From a bacterium (lineage in GTDB: Bacteria; Patescibacteriota; Minisyncoccia; UBA6257; UBA9933), in assembly GCA_030693235.1 (NCBI GenBank), contig JAUYBE010000016.1, forward strand, positions 99,917 through 160,059: DNA of 60,143 nucleotides, read 5' to 3'. Positions 16,730 to 27,200 of the stretch are shown in pieces. Numbering within the stretch: position 1 is the stretch's first letter; each line of letters begins with the position of its first letter. The notes below the pieces were generated by a model that saw nothing but the letters and a program-made list of their open reading frames with translations, ran no database searches and had not been told where the DNA came from. A program made the translations under genes and the position numbers.

Positions 16730-17661
16730 CAAGCGAAATTATTACTAAACTGAAAACCCAGCCCATTCCGCAAAAAATTTTAGCGGCTGTTTTGGTCGGC
16801 GAAAATCCGGCTTCAATTAGTTTTTTAAAACAAAAAGAAAGGGTTGCTAAAGAATTGGGTGTTGATTTCAGAATCTATAGATTCCCGGAAGAAATTAAAA
16901 ATGACGACTTAAGAAAAGAAGTCGGAAAAATCGCCTTGTTAAAACCGGTTGGTGGAGTAATCGTCCAATTGCCCCTACCGATACATTTGAACCGTCATTA
17001 TATTCTTAATGTTATTCCACGCGAGAAAGACGTTGATGTTTTAGGCGAGCGGGCGCTTGGCGCTTTTTATGCCGGAAGAAATCCGGTTCTACCACCAGCT
17101 GTGGGAACCGTTATTGAAATTTTAAGAGAGCCAGCGGCTTTGTTTGAGAAAAATGTCTCTGAGGCCGAGCAGTCACGGTGCCTGAGCGAAGCGAAGGCGA
17201 GCGAGGCCGAGAGGTCAAGCGGCGTCCGCCACGCCGGGGCGGACAACCACGTTTTTTCAAAAATAAAGCCGTTGGCGATAGCAGTCATCGGTCTTGGATT
17301 TTTAGTGGGCAAACCGATTGCGACTTGGCTGATAGGAAAATGTCCGGAAATTTATCTTTTGGGCCGAGGCAGTGATTTAAAAATTCTAAAACAGGCGGAT
17401 TTAATAATTTCCGGCGTTGGCCAAGCAGGAATAATAAAGCCGGAAATGCTAAAAGAAAACGCCGGCGTCATTGATTTCGGATATTCAATAGAAAATGGAT
17501 CAGGAATTATGAATAATGAATTAAGAATAAAAATTCGCGGAGATTTAGATGTTTCTGATATTCATAATTCAGGTTTCTATACCCCCACTCCCGGCGGCAC
17601 CGGCCCGATATTAGTGACTAAAATTTTTGAAAACTTTTATAGATTATTAAATAAAGAGTAG
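16705..17661 (+). CDS. folD: Methylenetetrahydrofolate dehydrogenase/cyclohydrolase with a repeat insert
   Basis: 318 residues versus about 285 usual. The substrate half has VGENPASISFLKQKER (with the catalytic Lys), VQLPLP and PREKDVD; the NAD(P) half has VIGLGFLVGKP and TPTPGGTGP. It interconverts methylene- and formyl-THF. Extra residues at about 150-182 (SEAEQSRCLSEAKASEAER...) are encoded by a dispersed repeat with GTCCGCC/GGCGGAC ends, and fall in the linker between the two halves. A second, smaller repeat (NGSGIMNNELRIK) lies near residue 270. Confidence 0.92.
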   Translation: MVIDGKKIASEIITKLKTQPIPQKILAAVLVGENPASISFLKQKERVAKELGVDFRIYRFPEEIKNDDLRKEVGKIALLKPVGGVIVQLPLPIHLNRHYILNVIPREKDVDVLGERALGAFYAGRNPVLPPAVGTVIEILREPAALFEKNVSEAEQSRCLSEAKASEAERSSGVRHAGADNHVFSKIKPLAIAVIGLGFLVGKPIATWLIGKCPEIYLLGRGSDLKILKQADLIISGVGQAGIIKPEMLKENAGVIDFGYSIENGSGIMNNELRIKIRGDLDVSDIHNSGFYTPTPGGTGPILVTKIFENFYRLLNKE

Positions 17662-17691
17662 TTTGTTAACAATTATAACTAATGTAAATAA

Positions 17692-17731
17692 AAACTCCCC
17701 AACTTCTTTCTTTATATTAAGCGGGGAGTTT
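17692..17731. terminator. Bidirectional terminator between folD and the phosphatidyltransferase pseudogene
   Basis: AAACTCCCC and GGGGAGTTT form a 9-bp stem with a 22-base loop. T-rich sequence follows it on the plus strand and A-rich sequence precedes it. The hairpin overlaps the last codons of the minus-strand gene. Confidence 0.7.
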
Positions 17732-18262
17732 AAAAATTGTCCAAGCGCGGCATAGATAAAAGACGAATGTCGCGAAGGAAAGGGCGACCATCAACTTCAA
17801 GATTCGCGTTAACTCAATATTATAGATATTAAAATACGAATTAGTAATCGCAAATCCAATCAAAATCAGATAGCCAACTTGCCTTAATTTACCCACAAGA
17901 TGGACTTTAATTAGGGCTCTTCTTCTGGTTCCAATATAGACACTGGCGCTAAGAACGAATATGCCAAGCTCAATTACAAGAATCACGACCACCCATTTAC
18001 TAAAAACAGCTTCCGCTCCTTTAAGAAAAATTAAATTCCCAATAGCAGCTGCCAAAAGCAATCGGTCTCGTAAGGGATCTAAAAAAGCGCCCAGAGTCGT
18101 TTATTGGTTAAGGCGGCGAGCTAAAAAACCGTCCAACACGTCAGAAAACATTGCCCACAATATTGTCCCTATCATCACAACAAGATAGTTGCTTAGATAT
18201 CCAAAAACATAGAAAACCGTAGCAATTATTCCAGACATCGTCACTAAATTTGGGATTATCAC
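17717..18262 (-). pseudogene. pgsA: CDP-alcohol phosphatidyltransferase with one in-frame stop in the active site
   Basis: Read through, the frame from GTG 18262 gives 181 residues with five or six membrane helices and the complete family motif: DVLDGFLAR, eight positions, then GAFLDPLRD. A TAA at 18103-18101 (codon 54) occupies one of those eight positions, so no other change has occurred. The start has a strong AGGAGG site 8 bases upstream. The family makes phospholipids from CDP-diacylglycerol; pgsA is the likely identity but the acceptor alcohol is not certain. Fresh mutation, read-through or base error are all possible. Confidence 0.75.
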
Positions 18263-18317
18263 CTCAATCACCTCCTATTCTTATTGTTTATTTTAAACAA
18301 CTAATTAAAGATATAAA

Positions 18318-19349
18318 TCAAATTTTTAAAGCTGTCAAGGTTTTCTTTTTGATTTCTTCTAAAAGTTTTTTGTCTTGTTTTAATTTTTCGCGGGACGCTT
18401 CGAGGCCGACGCCAAGTTTTTCAGCATCAAAAGAATAAGTGTTGCCGGTTTTTTTAACAATGCCGTATTTAACGGCGCTGTTCAGAACATCGCCTTCATA
18501 AGAAATTCCTTCGCCATACATTATATCAAATTCCGCGATTTTGAAAGGCGGCGCCACCTTGTTTTTCGCCACCTTGGCGCGAGTGCGATTTCCGACCACT
18601 TCCTCGCCCTTTTTAATTTGAGCGATGCGCCTTAAATCAATCCTCACCGAAGCGTAAAATTTTAAAGCCCGGCCGCCCGGCGTGGTAGTCGGATCGCCAT
18701 AACCCATCATATTAATTTTCTCCCGAAGTTGATTGATAAAAATAATTAAAACCTTGTTTTTGGCGGCAATTGCCGTTAATTTTCTTAGGGCCTGACTCAT
18801 CATTCTAGCCTGAAGGCCGATAAATTGCGCTCCCATTTCACCTTCAATTTCCGCTCTCGGAGTTAGGGCCGCCACCGAGTCAATAATAACGGCGCTGATA
18901 ATCCCGGAACGCACCAAACTTTCCAAGATATTCAAAGCGTCTTCACCCGAATCCGGCTGGGAAACCAAAAGGTCTTCTATTTTAACTCCAAGTTTTTTGG
19001 CATAATCCGGGTCCATAGCGTGCTCAGCGTCAATATAAGCCACTTTGCCGCCTTTTTTCTGAATCTCGGCGATAACATGAAGCGCCATCGTGCTTTTGCC
19101 GCTTGATTCAGGGCCGAATATCTCAACTATCCTACCCATAGGCAAACCGCCGACGCCCAAAGCAATATCCAAAGAAAAAGAACCCGTTGAAACCACCTCT
19201 GTATCAACTTTTTTAACGGAATCTAATTTCATTATCGCGCCCTCGCCGAATTTATCCTGAAGAGACTCTAATAATTTATCTAAATCTGTACTCTTTATTA
19301 AATTTTTATCGTCTTCTTTGTCTTTTCTCATATTCCTTATTTTTCGCAA
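18318..19349 (-). CDS. recA: Recombinase RecA
   Basis: 343 residues, full length. The Walker A motif GPESSGKST is at 79-87, Walker B is followed by [13 protein letters not shown], loop L2 is [15 protein letters not shown], and FINQLREK is present. RecA forms filaments on single-stranded DNA for recombination and LexA-type signalling; no lexA is visible. The upstream DNA to 19423 is repeats (GCGTCTGTTT types), with no clear promoter. Confidence 0.97.
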   Translation of the reverse strand: MRKIRNMRKDKEDDKNLIKSTDLDKLLESLQDKFGEGAIMKLDSVKKVDTEVVSTGSFSLDIALGVGGLPMGRIVEIFGPESSGKSTMALHVIAEIQKKGGKVAYIDAEHAMDPDYAKKLGVKIEDLLVSQPDSGEDALNILESLVRSGIISAVIIDSVAALTPRAEIEGEMGAQFIGLQARMMSQALRKLTAIAAKNKVLIIFINQLREKINMMGYGDPTTTPGGRALKFYASVRIDLRRIAQIKKGEEVVGNRTRAKVAKNKVAPPFKIAEFDIMYGEGISYEGDVLNSAVKYGIVKKTGNTYSFDAEKLGVGLEASREKLKQDKKLLEEIKKKTLTALKI

Positions 19350-19423
19350 AACCGACGCGAAACTTTACGCGAAACTGACGCGAAACAATTTAGCGTCTGT
19401 TCTGCGTTCAATTTTGCGTCTGT
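19350..19423. repeat. Short tandem repeat block (GACGCGAAAC / GCGTCTGTT)
   Basis: Alternating ACGCGAAAC units and reverse-oriented TTTAGCGTCTGTT units form a palindromic block between rpsR and recA. The same units encode the duplicated N-terminus of TrbC-like protein 1 (7915-8010). Confidence 0.6.
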
Positions 19424-19621
19424 TTAGCGCTTTACAAACGCCAACAATCCCATAAATCTGGCTCTTTTAACGGCCTGTGCCAGCATTCGCTGATGCTTGG
19501 CGCAAGTGCCGGTATGTCGCGGGTCGATAATTTTTGCCTGGCCGGAAACAAAACGCCGAAGCAAATCAACTTCTTTATAGTCAATATTTTTTTTATTTTG
19601 AGAACAGAAAAAGCATTGCAT
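19424..19621 (-). CDS. rpsR: Ribosomal protein bS18
   Basis: 65 residues. The core IDYKEVDLLRRFVS and TGTCAKHQRMLAQAVKRARFMGLL are typical of S18. The N-terminal CFFCSQNKK has a CxxC motif, seen in zinc-binding variants. It is the last gene of the rpsF-ssb-rpsR cluster, a classic bacterial order. Confidence 0.95.
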   Translation of the reverse strand: MQCFFCSQNKKNIDYKEVDLLRRFVSGQAKIIDPRHTGTCAKHQRMLAQAVKRARFMGLLAFVKR

Positions 19622-19729
19622 GATAATTAGTTTATAAAGTTATAAAGTTGAAAGTTATAAAGTTGAATCATTAAATTTTACAAACTTTATGAACTTTACA
19701 AACTTTATGAACTTTATGAACTTTTAACT
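19622..19729. repeat. AACTTTATAAACTT-type tandem repeats
   Basis: The whole gap between rpsR and ssb is made of AAGTTATAAAGTT and AACTTTATGAACTT units, which pair with each other as a long imperfect palindrome. A single unit also occurs at 1190-1203 beside secG. Confidence 0.6.
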
Positions 19730-20170
19730 TCAAAATGGTAAATCCTCCGATTTTATTTCTTCTTCATTAATGTCTATTTCCGGTAATTCTTCTTTCGCCG
19801 CTGCCGGTTTCGCGTTAAACGCTTCTCTTTGACCGCCTTGACCGCTCCTTGGCCCAAATTGAATTCTTTCAGCGACTATTTCGGTCCGATATTGTTTGCT
19901 CCCATCCTTGCCATCCCAAGACCGAGTTTGAATTCTGCCTTCAACCAAAATCAGACTTCCTTTGGCAATATACTGATTTACGATTTCAGCCTGACGGCCG
20001 AAAACCACGACATTATGAAACTGAACTTCTTCTTGTTTTTCACCTTGCTGATTTTTCCAAACGCGATTAGTAGCCATACCGAAAGAAGCCACTGCGGCGC
20101 CCGAAGGCAAATTCCGAAGTTCCGGATCCCGAGTCAGATTGCCAATTAAAAAAACTTTGTTTAGATTCAC
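19730..20170 (-). CDS. ssb: Single-stranded DNA-binding protein
   Basis: 146 residues. The OB fold opens MNLNKVFLIGNLTRDPELRN and contains LVEGRIQTRSW. A disordered linker leads to an acidic tip ending SEDLPF, the partner-binding tail. It sits between rpsF and rpsR. Confidence 0.96.
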   Translation of the reverse strand: MNLNKVFLIGNLTRDPELRNLPSGAAVASFGMATNRVWKNQQGEKQEEVQFHNVVVFGRQAEIVNQYIAKGSLILVEGRIQTRSWDGKDGSKQYRTEIVAERIQFGPRSGQGGQREAFNAKPAAAKEELPEIDINEEEIKSEDLPF

Positions 20171-20242
20171 TTTTTTAGGTGTTAGGTGTTAGGTGTTAGG
20201 TGTTAGAAAATTACTAAAACCTAAAAACTAAAACCTAAAACC
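20171..20242. repeat. GGTGTTA / CCTAAAA tandem repeats
   Basis: Four AGGTGTT units are followed by AAACCTAAAA units fill the ssb-rpsF gap. The same two unit types recur together at 56711-56800 between rpmH and rnpA. Confidence 0.6.
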
Positions 20243-20674
20243 TCATTTCAATATTTCTTCCAATTTTTTTTCTAATTCCTCATTGCTCAAAACCTCTGTT
20301 TTTGGCGTTATTTTGCGCGCTGAAATCGCCGGAGCCGCTGAAATTTCCCGAGTGTAAACTTTCTCGGAATCGATTTTGCTTTCGATTTTTCTCATTATAA
20401 CCGGCCGGGAAATAATCAGGTGTCTTAAAATTTTCGGCGAAGTTTTTAATTCTTTATCCAATTCCTTAACGCTTTCGGGATCGCCGGAAAAATACAGATA
20501 ACCGAAAAAAGCGAAATTCTCTTTCTTTATCAGATAAGCTAATTTTATTCGCGAAACTTCTCCATCATCAATAATCGAAAACCCGCGGTCTTTTAAAATT
20601 CTTGCCAGTTCTCCTTTATCCTCCTCTAATTTAACCAAGAAGCCGATTTCGTATTTTTTGGGTTCTTTATCCAT
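20243..20674 (-). CDS. rpsF: Ribosomal protein bS6, with C-terminal extension
   Basis: 143 residues from ATG 20674. ATG 20698 would add eight residues encoded by an ATGGTCA repeat and is less likely. The S6 core has KKYEIGFLV and AYLIKKENFAFFGYLYF. A tail of about 40 residues (SAAPAISARKITPKTEV...) goes beyond the usual S6. It heads the rpsF-ssb-rpsR group, and only 34 bp separate it from rpoC. Confidence 0.88.
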   Translation of the reverse strand: MDKEPKKYEIGFLVKLEEDKGELARILKDRGFSIIDDGEVSRIKLAYLIKKENFAFFGYLYFSGDPESVKELDKELKTSPKILRHLIISRPVIMRKIESKIDSEKVYTREISAAPAISARKITPKTEVLSNEELEKKLEEILK

Positions 20675-20708
20675 TGTTAATATATAGTAAATGGTCAATG
20701 GTCAATGG

Positions 20709-23700
20709 TCAATGGTTATCGGCTATTTTCCGATAACCCGTTCCGGCCGGAATTAATCGGCCGATAATAACGTTTTCTTTCAAACCCACAAGATTATCGA
20801 CTCTGCCTTCAGCCGCGGCCATTACTAAAATTCGGGCGGTTTCCTGAAAAGAAGCCGCCGAAAGAAAACTCTCCGTGGAAAGAGCGGTCTTGGTGATACC
20901 CATCAAAAGCTGTTTTGCTTTTGCAGGCTTTTTGCCTTTCTTTTTGGTTTTTTGGTTAACGCTGAAAAATTTTGATTTCTCAATCACTTCTCCGATAACG
21001 AAATCTGTGTCGCCGGAATCCTTAATTATGACTCGCGAAAACATCTGCCTGATAATCACTTCAATATGTTTGTCGTTAATATAAGTTCCTTCAGAAACAT
21101 AAATTCTTTGAATCTCGTTAATGATATATCTCTGAACCGCTTCTTTGTTTTTGAAATTAAAAAGTTCTTTGAGGTCCATGCTTCCTTCGCTTAATTGATC
21201 TCCTTTTCCCACTTTCTGGCCGGCTTTGACAAAAATAATATTTGTCCGCGGAATAACATACTCGATAATTTTGGATTTTAAAGTTTTTAATCTTATTGTT
21301 TTTACAGAGTCCTCTTCTTCAATGTCTTCAATAACGCCGTCGGCTTCGGCCAATGGCGCCTTTCCTTTGGGAATTCTTACTTCAAAAAGCTCTTGAACGC
21401 GCGGCAAACCATGAGTAATATCAACGCCAGCCACGCCGCCGGTATGGAAAGTTCGCAGCGTCAACTGTGTTCCCGGCTCACCAATGGATTGAGCCGCGAT
21501 GATTCCAACCGCCTCGCCGATATTAATCGATTTATTTTTCGCCAAATCAAGACCGTAACATTTGGAACAAACGCCATATAAAGTTTTACAAGTAATCGGC
21601 GAGCGGATTTTAACCGACTCAATTTTTGATTTTTCAATTTTTTCGGCCGTTTCCCGACTAATAATTTCTCCCGCTTTAACGATAATTTTCTTGCCTGCCT
21701 TAATATCTTCGCAAGCGCTCCTGCTGAACAACCGTTTGCCGAAATTATAACCAAACGCTTCGCCATCCGAACGGAAAAGTTCTATTCCTTCGGCCGTCCC
21801 GCAATTATTTTCCCTGACAACAACGTCCTGGCTAACATCAACCAAACGCCTGGTTAAATAACCGGCTGCCGCGGTTTTCAAAGCCGTATCAATTAAACCT
21901 TTTCGAGCGCCGTGAGTATTGATGAAGAATTCCAAAACATCCAAGCCCTCTTTATAAGAAGCTTTAATCGGTAATTCAATGGTTTCGCCTTTGGGATTTT
22001 GCACCAAACCTTTCATTCCGGCCATCTGAATCGGCTGAGACCAACTGCCCCTGGCGCCCGAATCAATGATGGAATAAACTGAACTCTCCTCCGAGATGGC
22101 CGCCGGCACCAATTCGGCAATTTCATTTTTCGCTTTTTCCCAAACTTCAATGGTTTTTTGCCGACGCTCGTCATCGGTTAACAAACCGTCCTGATACTGG
22201 TCTTTAATCCGGGAAATTTGAATTTCCGCCCCTTTTAATATTTTATTTTTCCCTAAAGGAATAACCAAATCATCCATTCCCCAGCTGATACCGGACAAAG
22301 TGGCGTAGCGGAAACCCAATTCTTTGATATCGTCCAGAATCCGCCAAATATCTTCAAGCCCGTATTCTTCTATTAATTTAGCTATGATCTTCTGTAACTC
22401 TTTTTTGCCAAATATTTTGTTAACGAAGTCAAAATTTTTCGGGAGAACGTCGTTGAAAATCAATCTGCCGATACTTGTTTCCATGATTTCGCTTTCCGCT
22501 TTTCCCTTTATTTTTACCTTAATCGGTTCATTAATTTTTAAATAACCGAAATTGTAAGCGATCATCGCCTCGTCCGGATCTGAAAAAATTTTCTTTTTCT
22601 GCGTAGTTCCGCGTTCTGTTCCGCGTAGTTCTGCGTCTACAATCTTGGTAAGATAATAACAACCTAAAACAATATCCTGGGAAGGCGAGGCTATTGGTTC
22701 ACCGCCTGAGGGCTTCAAAATATTGCCACTGGCCAACATTAAATCAGTTGCTTCTTTTTGAGACTCTTCGGTTAAAGGTAAATGCACCGCCATTTGATCT
22801 CCATCAAAATCGGCGTTAAAAGCGCTACAAACCATTGGCGGAATCCTGATACACAAATCCTCGATTAAAATTGGTTTAAAAGCTTGAATGCCCAAACGAT
22901 GAAGCGTCGGCGCGCGGTTCAAAAGAACTTTTCGGTTAGCGATCACTTCTTCCAGAATCGCCCAAATTTCCGACGTGGCGGTTTCAATCAAGCGATTGGC
23001 GTTTCTGATATTATGAGCCAATCCTCTTTCAAGAATTTTATTGATTACAAAGGGTCTGAATAATTCCAAAGCCATTTTCTTCGGCAAACCGCACTCATTA
23101 AGCCTTAACTCCGGCCCAACCGCGATTACCGACCGAGCGGAATAATCAACTCTCTTGCCCAACAAATTTTGCCGAAATCTGCCCTGCTTGCCTTTTAACA
23201 TATCTGCCAAAGACTTAAGCGGCCGGCGCCGACTCGACATTTGCTGTTGAGTGCCGAAACGGGCGGTATTATCAACCAAAGAATCAATCGATTCTTGAAG
23301 CATTCTTTTTTCGTTGGTAATGATAATTTCCGGCGCTTTTAATTCAATCAGTTTTTTTAACCGATTATTACGATTAATCACCCGGCGGTAAAGATCATTA
23401 AGATCTGAAGTGGCATAACGGCCGCCGTCCAAAGCCACCATCGGCCTTAATTCCGGAGGTAAAACAGGCAAATTCGTCAAAACCATCCATTCCGGCCGCA
23501 TATTATTTTTAATAAATAAACGAATTAATTTAAGACGATAAAGCAGATAACGCTCCCGGCTGGCGTCTTTAATATTTTTAATTTCAGATTCTGTTCGAGA
23601 AGCTTCTTTTTTTAAATCGATATTTTCCAAAATTTTCCGAATCGCTTCGGCGCCGCTTCCGGCTTTAAAAATATTGGCGAATCGCCGAGCCAAATTAAAA

Positions 23701-24263
23701 TACTCAATCTCGGTAAGAATTTTACCGGGCTTCAAAGAAATCAGCCCGTCTCTTACTTGAATCATCGCCGCTTCCAATTCTTTTATGTCTTCTACTTTCT
23801 TCCGCGACTTGAATTCCCGCTCCAATTCTTCCAAAACTGTTTTTTTATTTTCTTCGTTGACGTCCGTAACAATATAAGCCGCGTAATAAATAACTTTCTC
23901 CAGTTTTTGAAGTGGCGCGTTCAAAAACAAACCGATTTTGGAAGGGGCGGTTCTTAAAAACCAAATATGAGCGACCGGCGTCGCCAATTTTATATGTCCC
24001 ATTCGATCGCGCCGAACAGCGGATCTGGTCACTTCAACTCCGCAACGGTCGCAAGTTACACCCTTATAGCGAATCTTCCTGTATTTGCCGCAATAACATT
24101 CATAATCTTTGGTCGGACCAAAAATCCGTTCGGAAAAAAGACCGTCCTTTTCCGGCCGCTGAGTGCGATAATTTATTGTTTCCGCCTTTAACACTTCTCC
24201 GTGAGACCAGGAAAGGATTTCTTCCGGTGAAGCGATTTTAAGTTTTAAAGCGTCGAAATTCAT
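20709..24263 (-). CDS. rpoC: RNA polymerase subunit beta-prime
   Basis: 1184 residues. The N-terminal zinc finger is CYCGKYRKIRYKGVTCDRCG; the active-site loop NADFDGDQMAVHLPL binds catalytic magnesium. The second zinc site is CKTLYGVCSKCYG, followed by GEAVGIIAAQSIGEPGTQLTLRTFHTGG of the bridge/trigger region. Residues about 542-556 (AELRGTERGTTQKK) are a repeat-derived insert homologous to the one in gyrA. It follows rpoB by 6 bp. Confidence 0.97.
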   Translation of the reverse strand: MNFDALKLKIASPEEILSWSHGEVLKAETINYRTQRPEKDGLFSERIFGPTKDYECYCGKYRKIRYKGVTCDRCGVEVTRSAVRRDRMGHIKLATPVAHIWFLRTAPSKIGLFLNAPLQKLEKVIYYAAYIVTDVNEENKKTVLEELEREFKSRKKVEDIKELEAAMIQVRDGLISLKPGKILTEIEYFNLARRFANIFKAGSGAEAIRKILENIDLKKEASRTESEIKNIKDASRERYLLYRLKLIRLFIKNNMRPEWMVLTNLPVLPPELRPMVALDGGRYATSDLNDLYRRVINRNNRLKKLIELKAPEIIITNEKRMLQESIDSLVDNTARFGTQQQMSSRRRPLKSLADMLKGKQGRFRQNLLGKRVDYSARSVIAVGPELRLNECGLPKKMALELFRPFVINKILERGLAHNIRNANRLIETATSEIWAILEEVIANRKVLLNRAPTLHRLGIQAFKPILIEDLCIRIPPMVCSAFNADFDGDQMAVHLPLTEESQKEATDLMLASGNILKPSGGEPIASPSQDIVLGCYYLTKIVDAELRGTERGTTQKKKIFSDPDEAMIAYNFGYLKINEPIKVKIKGKAESEIMETSIGRLIFNDVLPKNFDFVNKIFGKKELQKIIAKLIEEYGLEDIWRILDDIKELGFRYATLSGISWGMDDLVIPLGKNKILKGAEIQISRIKDQYQDGLLTDDERRQKTIEVWEKAKNEIAELVPAAISEESSVYSIIDSGARGSWSQPIQMAGMKGLVQNPKGETIELPIKASYKEGLDVLEFFINTHGARKGLIDTALKTAAAGYLTRRLVDVSQDVVVRENNCGTAEGIELFRSDGEAFGYNFGKRLFSRSACEDIKAGKKIIVKAGEIISRETAEKIEKSKIESVKIRSPITCKTLYGVCSKCYGLDLAKNKSINIGEAVGIIAAQSIGEPGTQLTLRTFHTGGVAGVDITHGLPRVQELFEVRIPKGKAPLAEADGVIEDIEEEDSVKTIRLKTLKSKIIEYVIPRTNIIFVKAGQKVGKGDQLSEGSMDLKELFNFKNKEAVQRYIINEIQRIYVSEGTYINDKHIEVIIRQMFSRVIIKDSGDTDFVIGEVIEKSKFFSVNQKTKKKGKKPAKAKQLLMGITKTALSTESFLSAASFQETARILVMAAAEGRVDNLVGLKENVIIGRLIPAGTGYRKIADNH

Positions 24264-24269
24264 TGTTTT

Positions 24270-27200
24270 TTATTTTTTCTCTATCTCCTCCACGCTTAAT
24301 CCCAAAGCCTTTAGTTCACTTACCAAAACATTAAAAGCCAAAGGCGTGCTGGGAGTTTTTATTTTCTCACCCCTGACAATTGATTCGAAAGCGGCGGCTC
24401 GACCAAAAACATCGTCCGATTTAATAGTTAACATTTCCTGAAGAATATTAGCCGCGCCATAACCTTCCAATGCCCAAACCTCCATTTCTCCGAAACGCTG
24501 GCCGCCCATTTGCGCCTTTCCTCCCAAGGGCTGCTGGGTAATTAATGAATAAGGACCGATAGAACGCATATGAATTTTATCCTCAACCAAATGATTCAAC
24601 TTCAACATATAAATATAACCGACGGTAACCGGCCGGGAAAACGGTTCGCCGGTGCGGCCGTCATAAAGAACCAGTTTCCCGTCTTCCGGCAAACCGGCTT
24701 TTTGGAGTTCATTTTTAATATCTTCTTCGGAAGCGCCGACAAAAACCGGAGTAATCGCCCGATATCCGAGTTTCTTGGCCGCCATTCCCAAATGAGTTTC
24801 CAGTATTTGCCCAAGGTTCATTCGCGAAGCCACGCCCAAAGGATTTAAAATAATATCCACCGGCGTTCCATCGCTAAGATAAGGCATATCTTCAATCGGC
24901 CGAATCTGAGAAATCACGCCTTTGTTGCCGTGCCGTCCGGCTAATTTATCGCCGGCTCTTACTTTTCTTAATTCGGCGATTTCCACCTGAATTCTTTTTA
25001 TAACGCCCGGGTCGAGTTTATCACCGCGTTCGCGGGAAAAAATTTTGATTCCGACTATCCGACCGGACTTGCCATGAGGCAAAACCAAAGAAGTATCCCT
25101 GACTTCAATCGCCTTTTCGCCGAAAACCGCCCGCAATAATTTTTCTTCCGGCGTCAACTCAACTTCGCCTTTTGGAGAAATTTTACCGACCAGAATATCG
25201 CCAGCCGCGACTTCGGCGCCGATTCTGATAATTCCTTCTTCGTCCAGATTTTTAAGTTTATCCTCCGGCACATTGGGAATATCCGGCGTAGTGGTTTCCG
25301 GACCCAATTTAGTGTCCCGAATATCGCAATAAAAATCTTCTATGTGAACCGAGCTGAACAAATCATCTTTGACCACCCGTTCTGAAAGAATAATCGCGTC
25401 TTCAAAATTGGCGCCTTCCCAAGAAATAAAAGAAACTAAAAGATTCTGGCCCAAAGCCAAGACACCGTTCTCGCTCGAAGAAGCATCTGCCAAAACATCT
25501 CCTTTTTTAACTTTCTGACCCTTAACAACCAAAGGTTTTTGGGAAATACAAGTATAATAATTCGACCTTTTGAATTTGTGAAGGTTATAAATTTTTTTCT
25601 CCTTTCCTTCGGTCACGATTTGCCGGGCATCAACGCTCAAGACTTCGCCATCGGCTTCGGCAATAACCAAACGGCCGGAATCAAAAACCGCTTTTTCTTC
25701 CATGCCTGTTCCGACCAAAGGAGCCTGCGGCTTTATCGACGGCACTGCTTGACGCTGCATATTTGACCCCATCAATGCCCTGTTCGCGTCATCGTGTTCA
25801 AGAAAAGGAATCAAAGAAGCGGCGATGCTGGTAATTTGATTCGGAGCCGCGTCAATAAATTCAACTTCTTCCCGATGACAAGTCCCGGGGATGCCCTTTA
25901 TTCTGGCATCAACGATTTCCTCAATAATTTTTCCGGACTTATCCAGTTTTGTGCTCCCTTGGGCGATTTTATATTTTTCTTCTTCCAAGGCGTTAAACCA
26001 GACAATTTCGCCGGTTATTTTTCCGTTTTTTATCTTTGAATAAGGAGTTTCTAAAAAACCGAATTCATTAAGTCGAGCATAATTGGCCAAATAATTTATT
26101 AATCCGATGTTCTGGCCTTCCGGTGTTTCAATCGGACAAATCCGGCCGTAATGGGAAGTATGAACATCGCGAACTTCGAAACCGGCGCGCTCCCGAGTCA
26201 ATCCGCCGGGACCCATTGAAGAAAGCATTCGCTTATGCTCCAGTTCCGACAAAGAATTAATCTGGTTCATGAATTGGGAAAGCTGAGAGGTGGCGAAAAA
26301 TTCCCTGATAATCGCCACGAGCGGCCGGGGGTTAATCAATTGAATCGGCGTCAGAGTTTCAATTTCCGAAGTCGACATACGATCTTGAATATTACGACGA
26401 AGTCTGGCAAATCCCACGTACAACCGGTTTTGAAGCAATTCACCGACGCTTTTTATCCGTCGATTTCCCAAGTGGTCGATATCGTCCGGCTCGGCCAAAG
26501 GATTATTATTCAGTTTAATAATTTCCTTAACAACCAGAATCAAATCCTCAAGGTCGATAAGCTGGCTTTCTTTATTTTTCAATCCCACTCTTTGATTAAA
26601 TTTAAATCGGCCGACCGCGGAAAGACTGTAGCGGTCGGAACGGCGAAACATCGCGTCTATCAAACTTTTAGCATTTTCCGGAGTGGCCAAATCGCCCGGC
26701 CGAAGTCTTTTATAAACTTCGATATACGAACCGGAGGCGTCTTTAACCGCGTCTTTCTTTAAGGTGGCTTCAATGAATTTAATTTGTCCCGTATCGACAT
26801 CGCTGAAAGTTTTAATAATCGCTTCGTTATCTTTTAAACCGAAAATTCTTAAAAGGTCTGTAATCGGCGCTTTGCGATGGCGGTCAATTTTAACGCCGAT
26901 AAAACCGTCGGATTCCGTGGCAAATTCCAGCCATGATCCGCGATTGGGAATAACCTTGGCGCCAAAAAATTTCTGACTCTTGGAAACTTCCGCCGTGAAA
27001 AAAACTCCGGGTGAACGGATTAATTGAGAAACCACCACTCTTTCGACGCCATTAATAATAAATGTCCCTCTTTTTGTCATTACCGGAAAATCGCCCAAAT
27101 ACACCTCTTCATCATTGGTTTTTTTGGTTAAAAGATTGACGAGTTTAACCTTCACCCTTAGCGCCGCTTCATAGGTGAGATCTTTGAACTGAGCCGTTTC

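Noticed and set aside
17717-18061. Two separate genes: a short N-terminal and a C-terminal membrane protein
   Set aside because: The two parts are in the same frame and together give the full CDP-alcohol motif, so one interrupted gene is the simpler reading.
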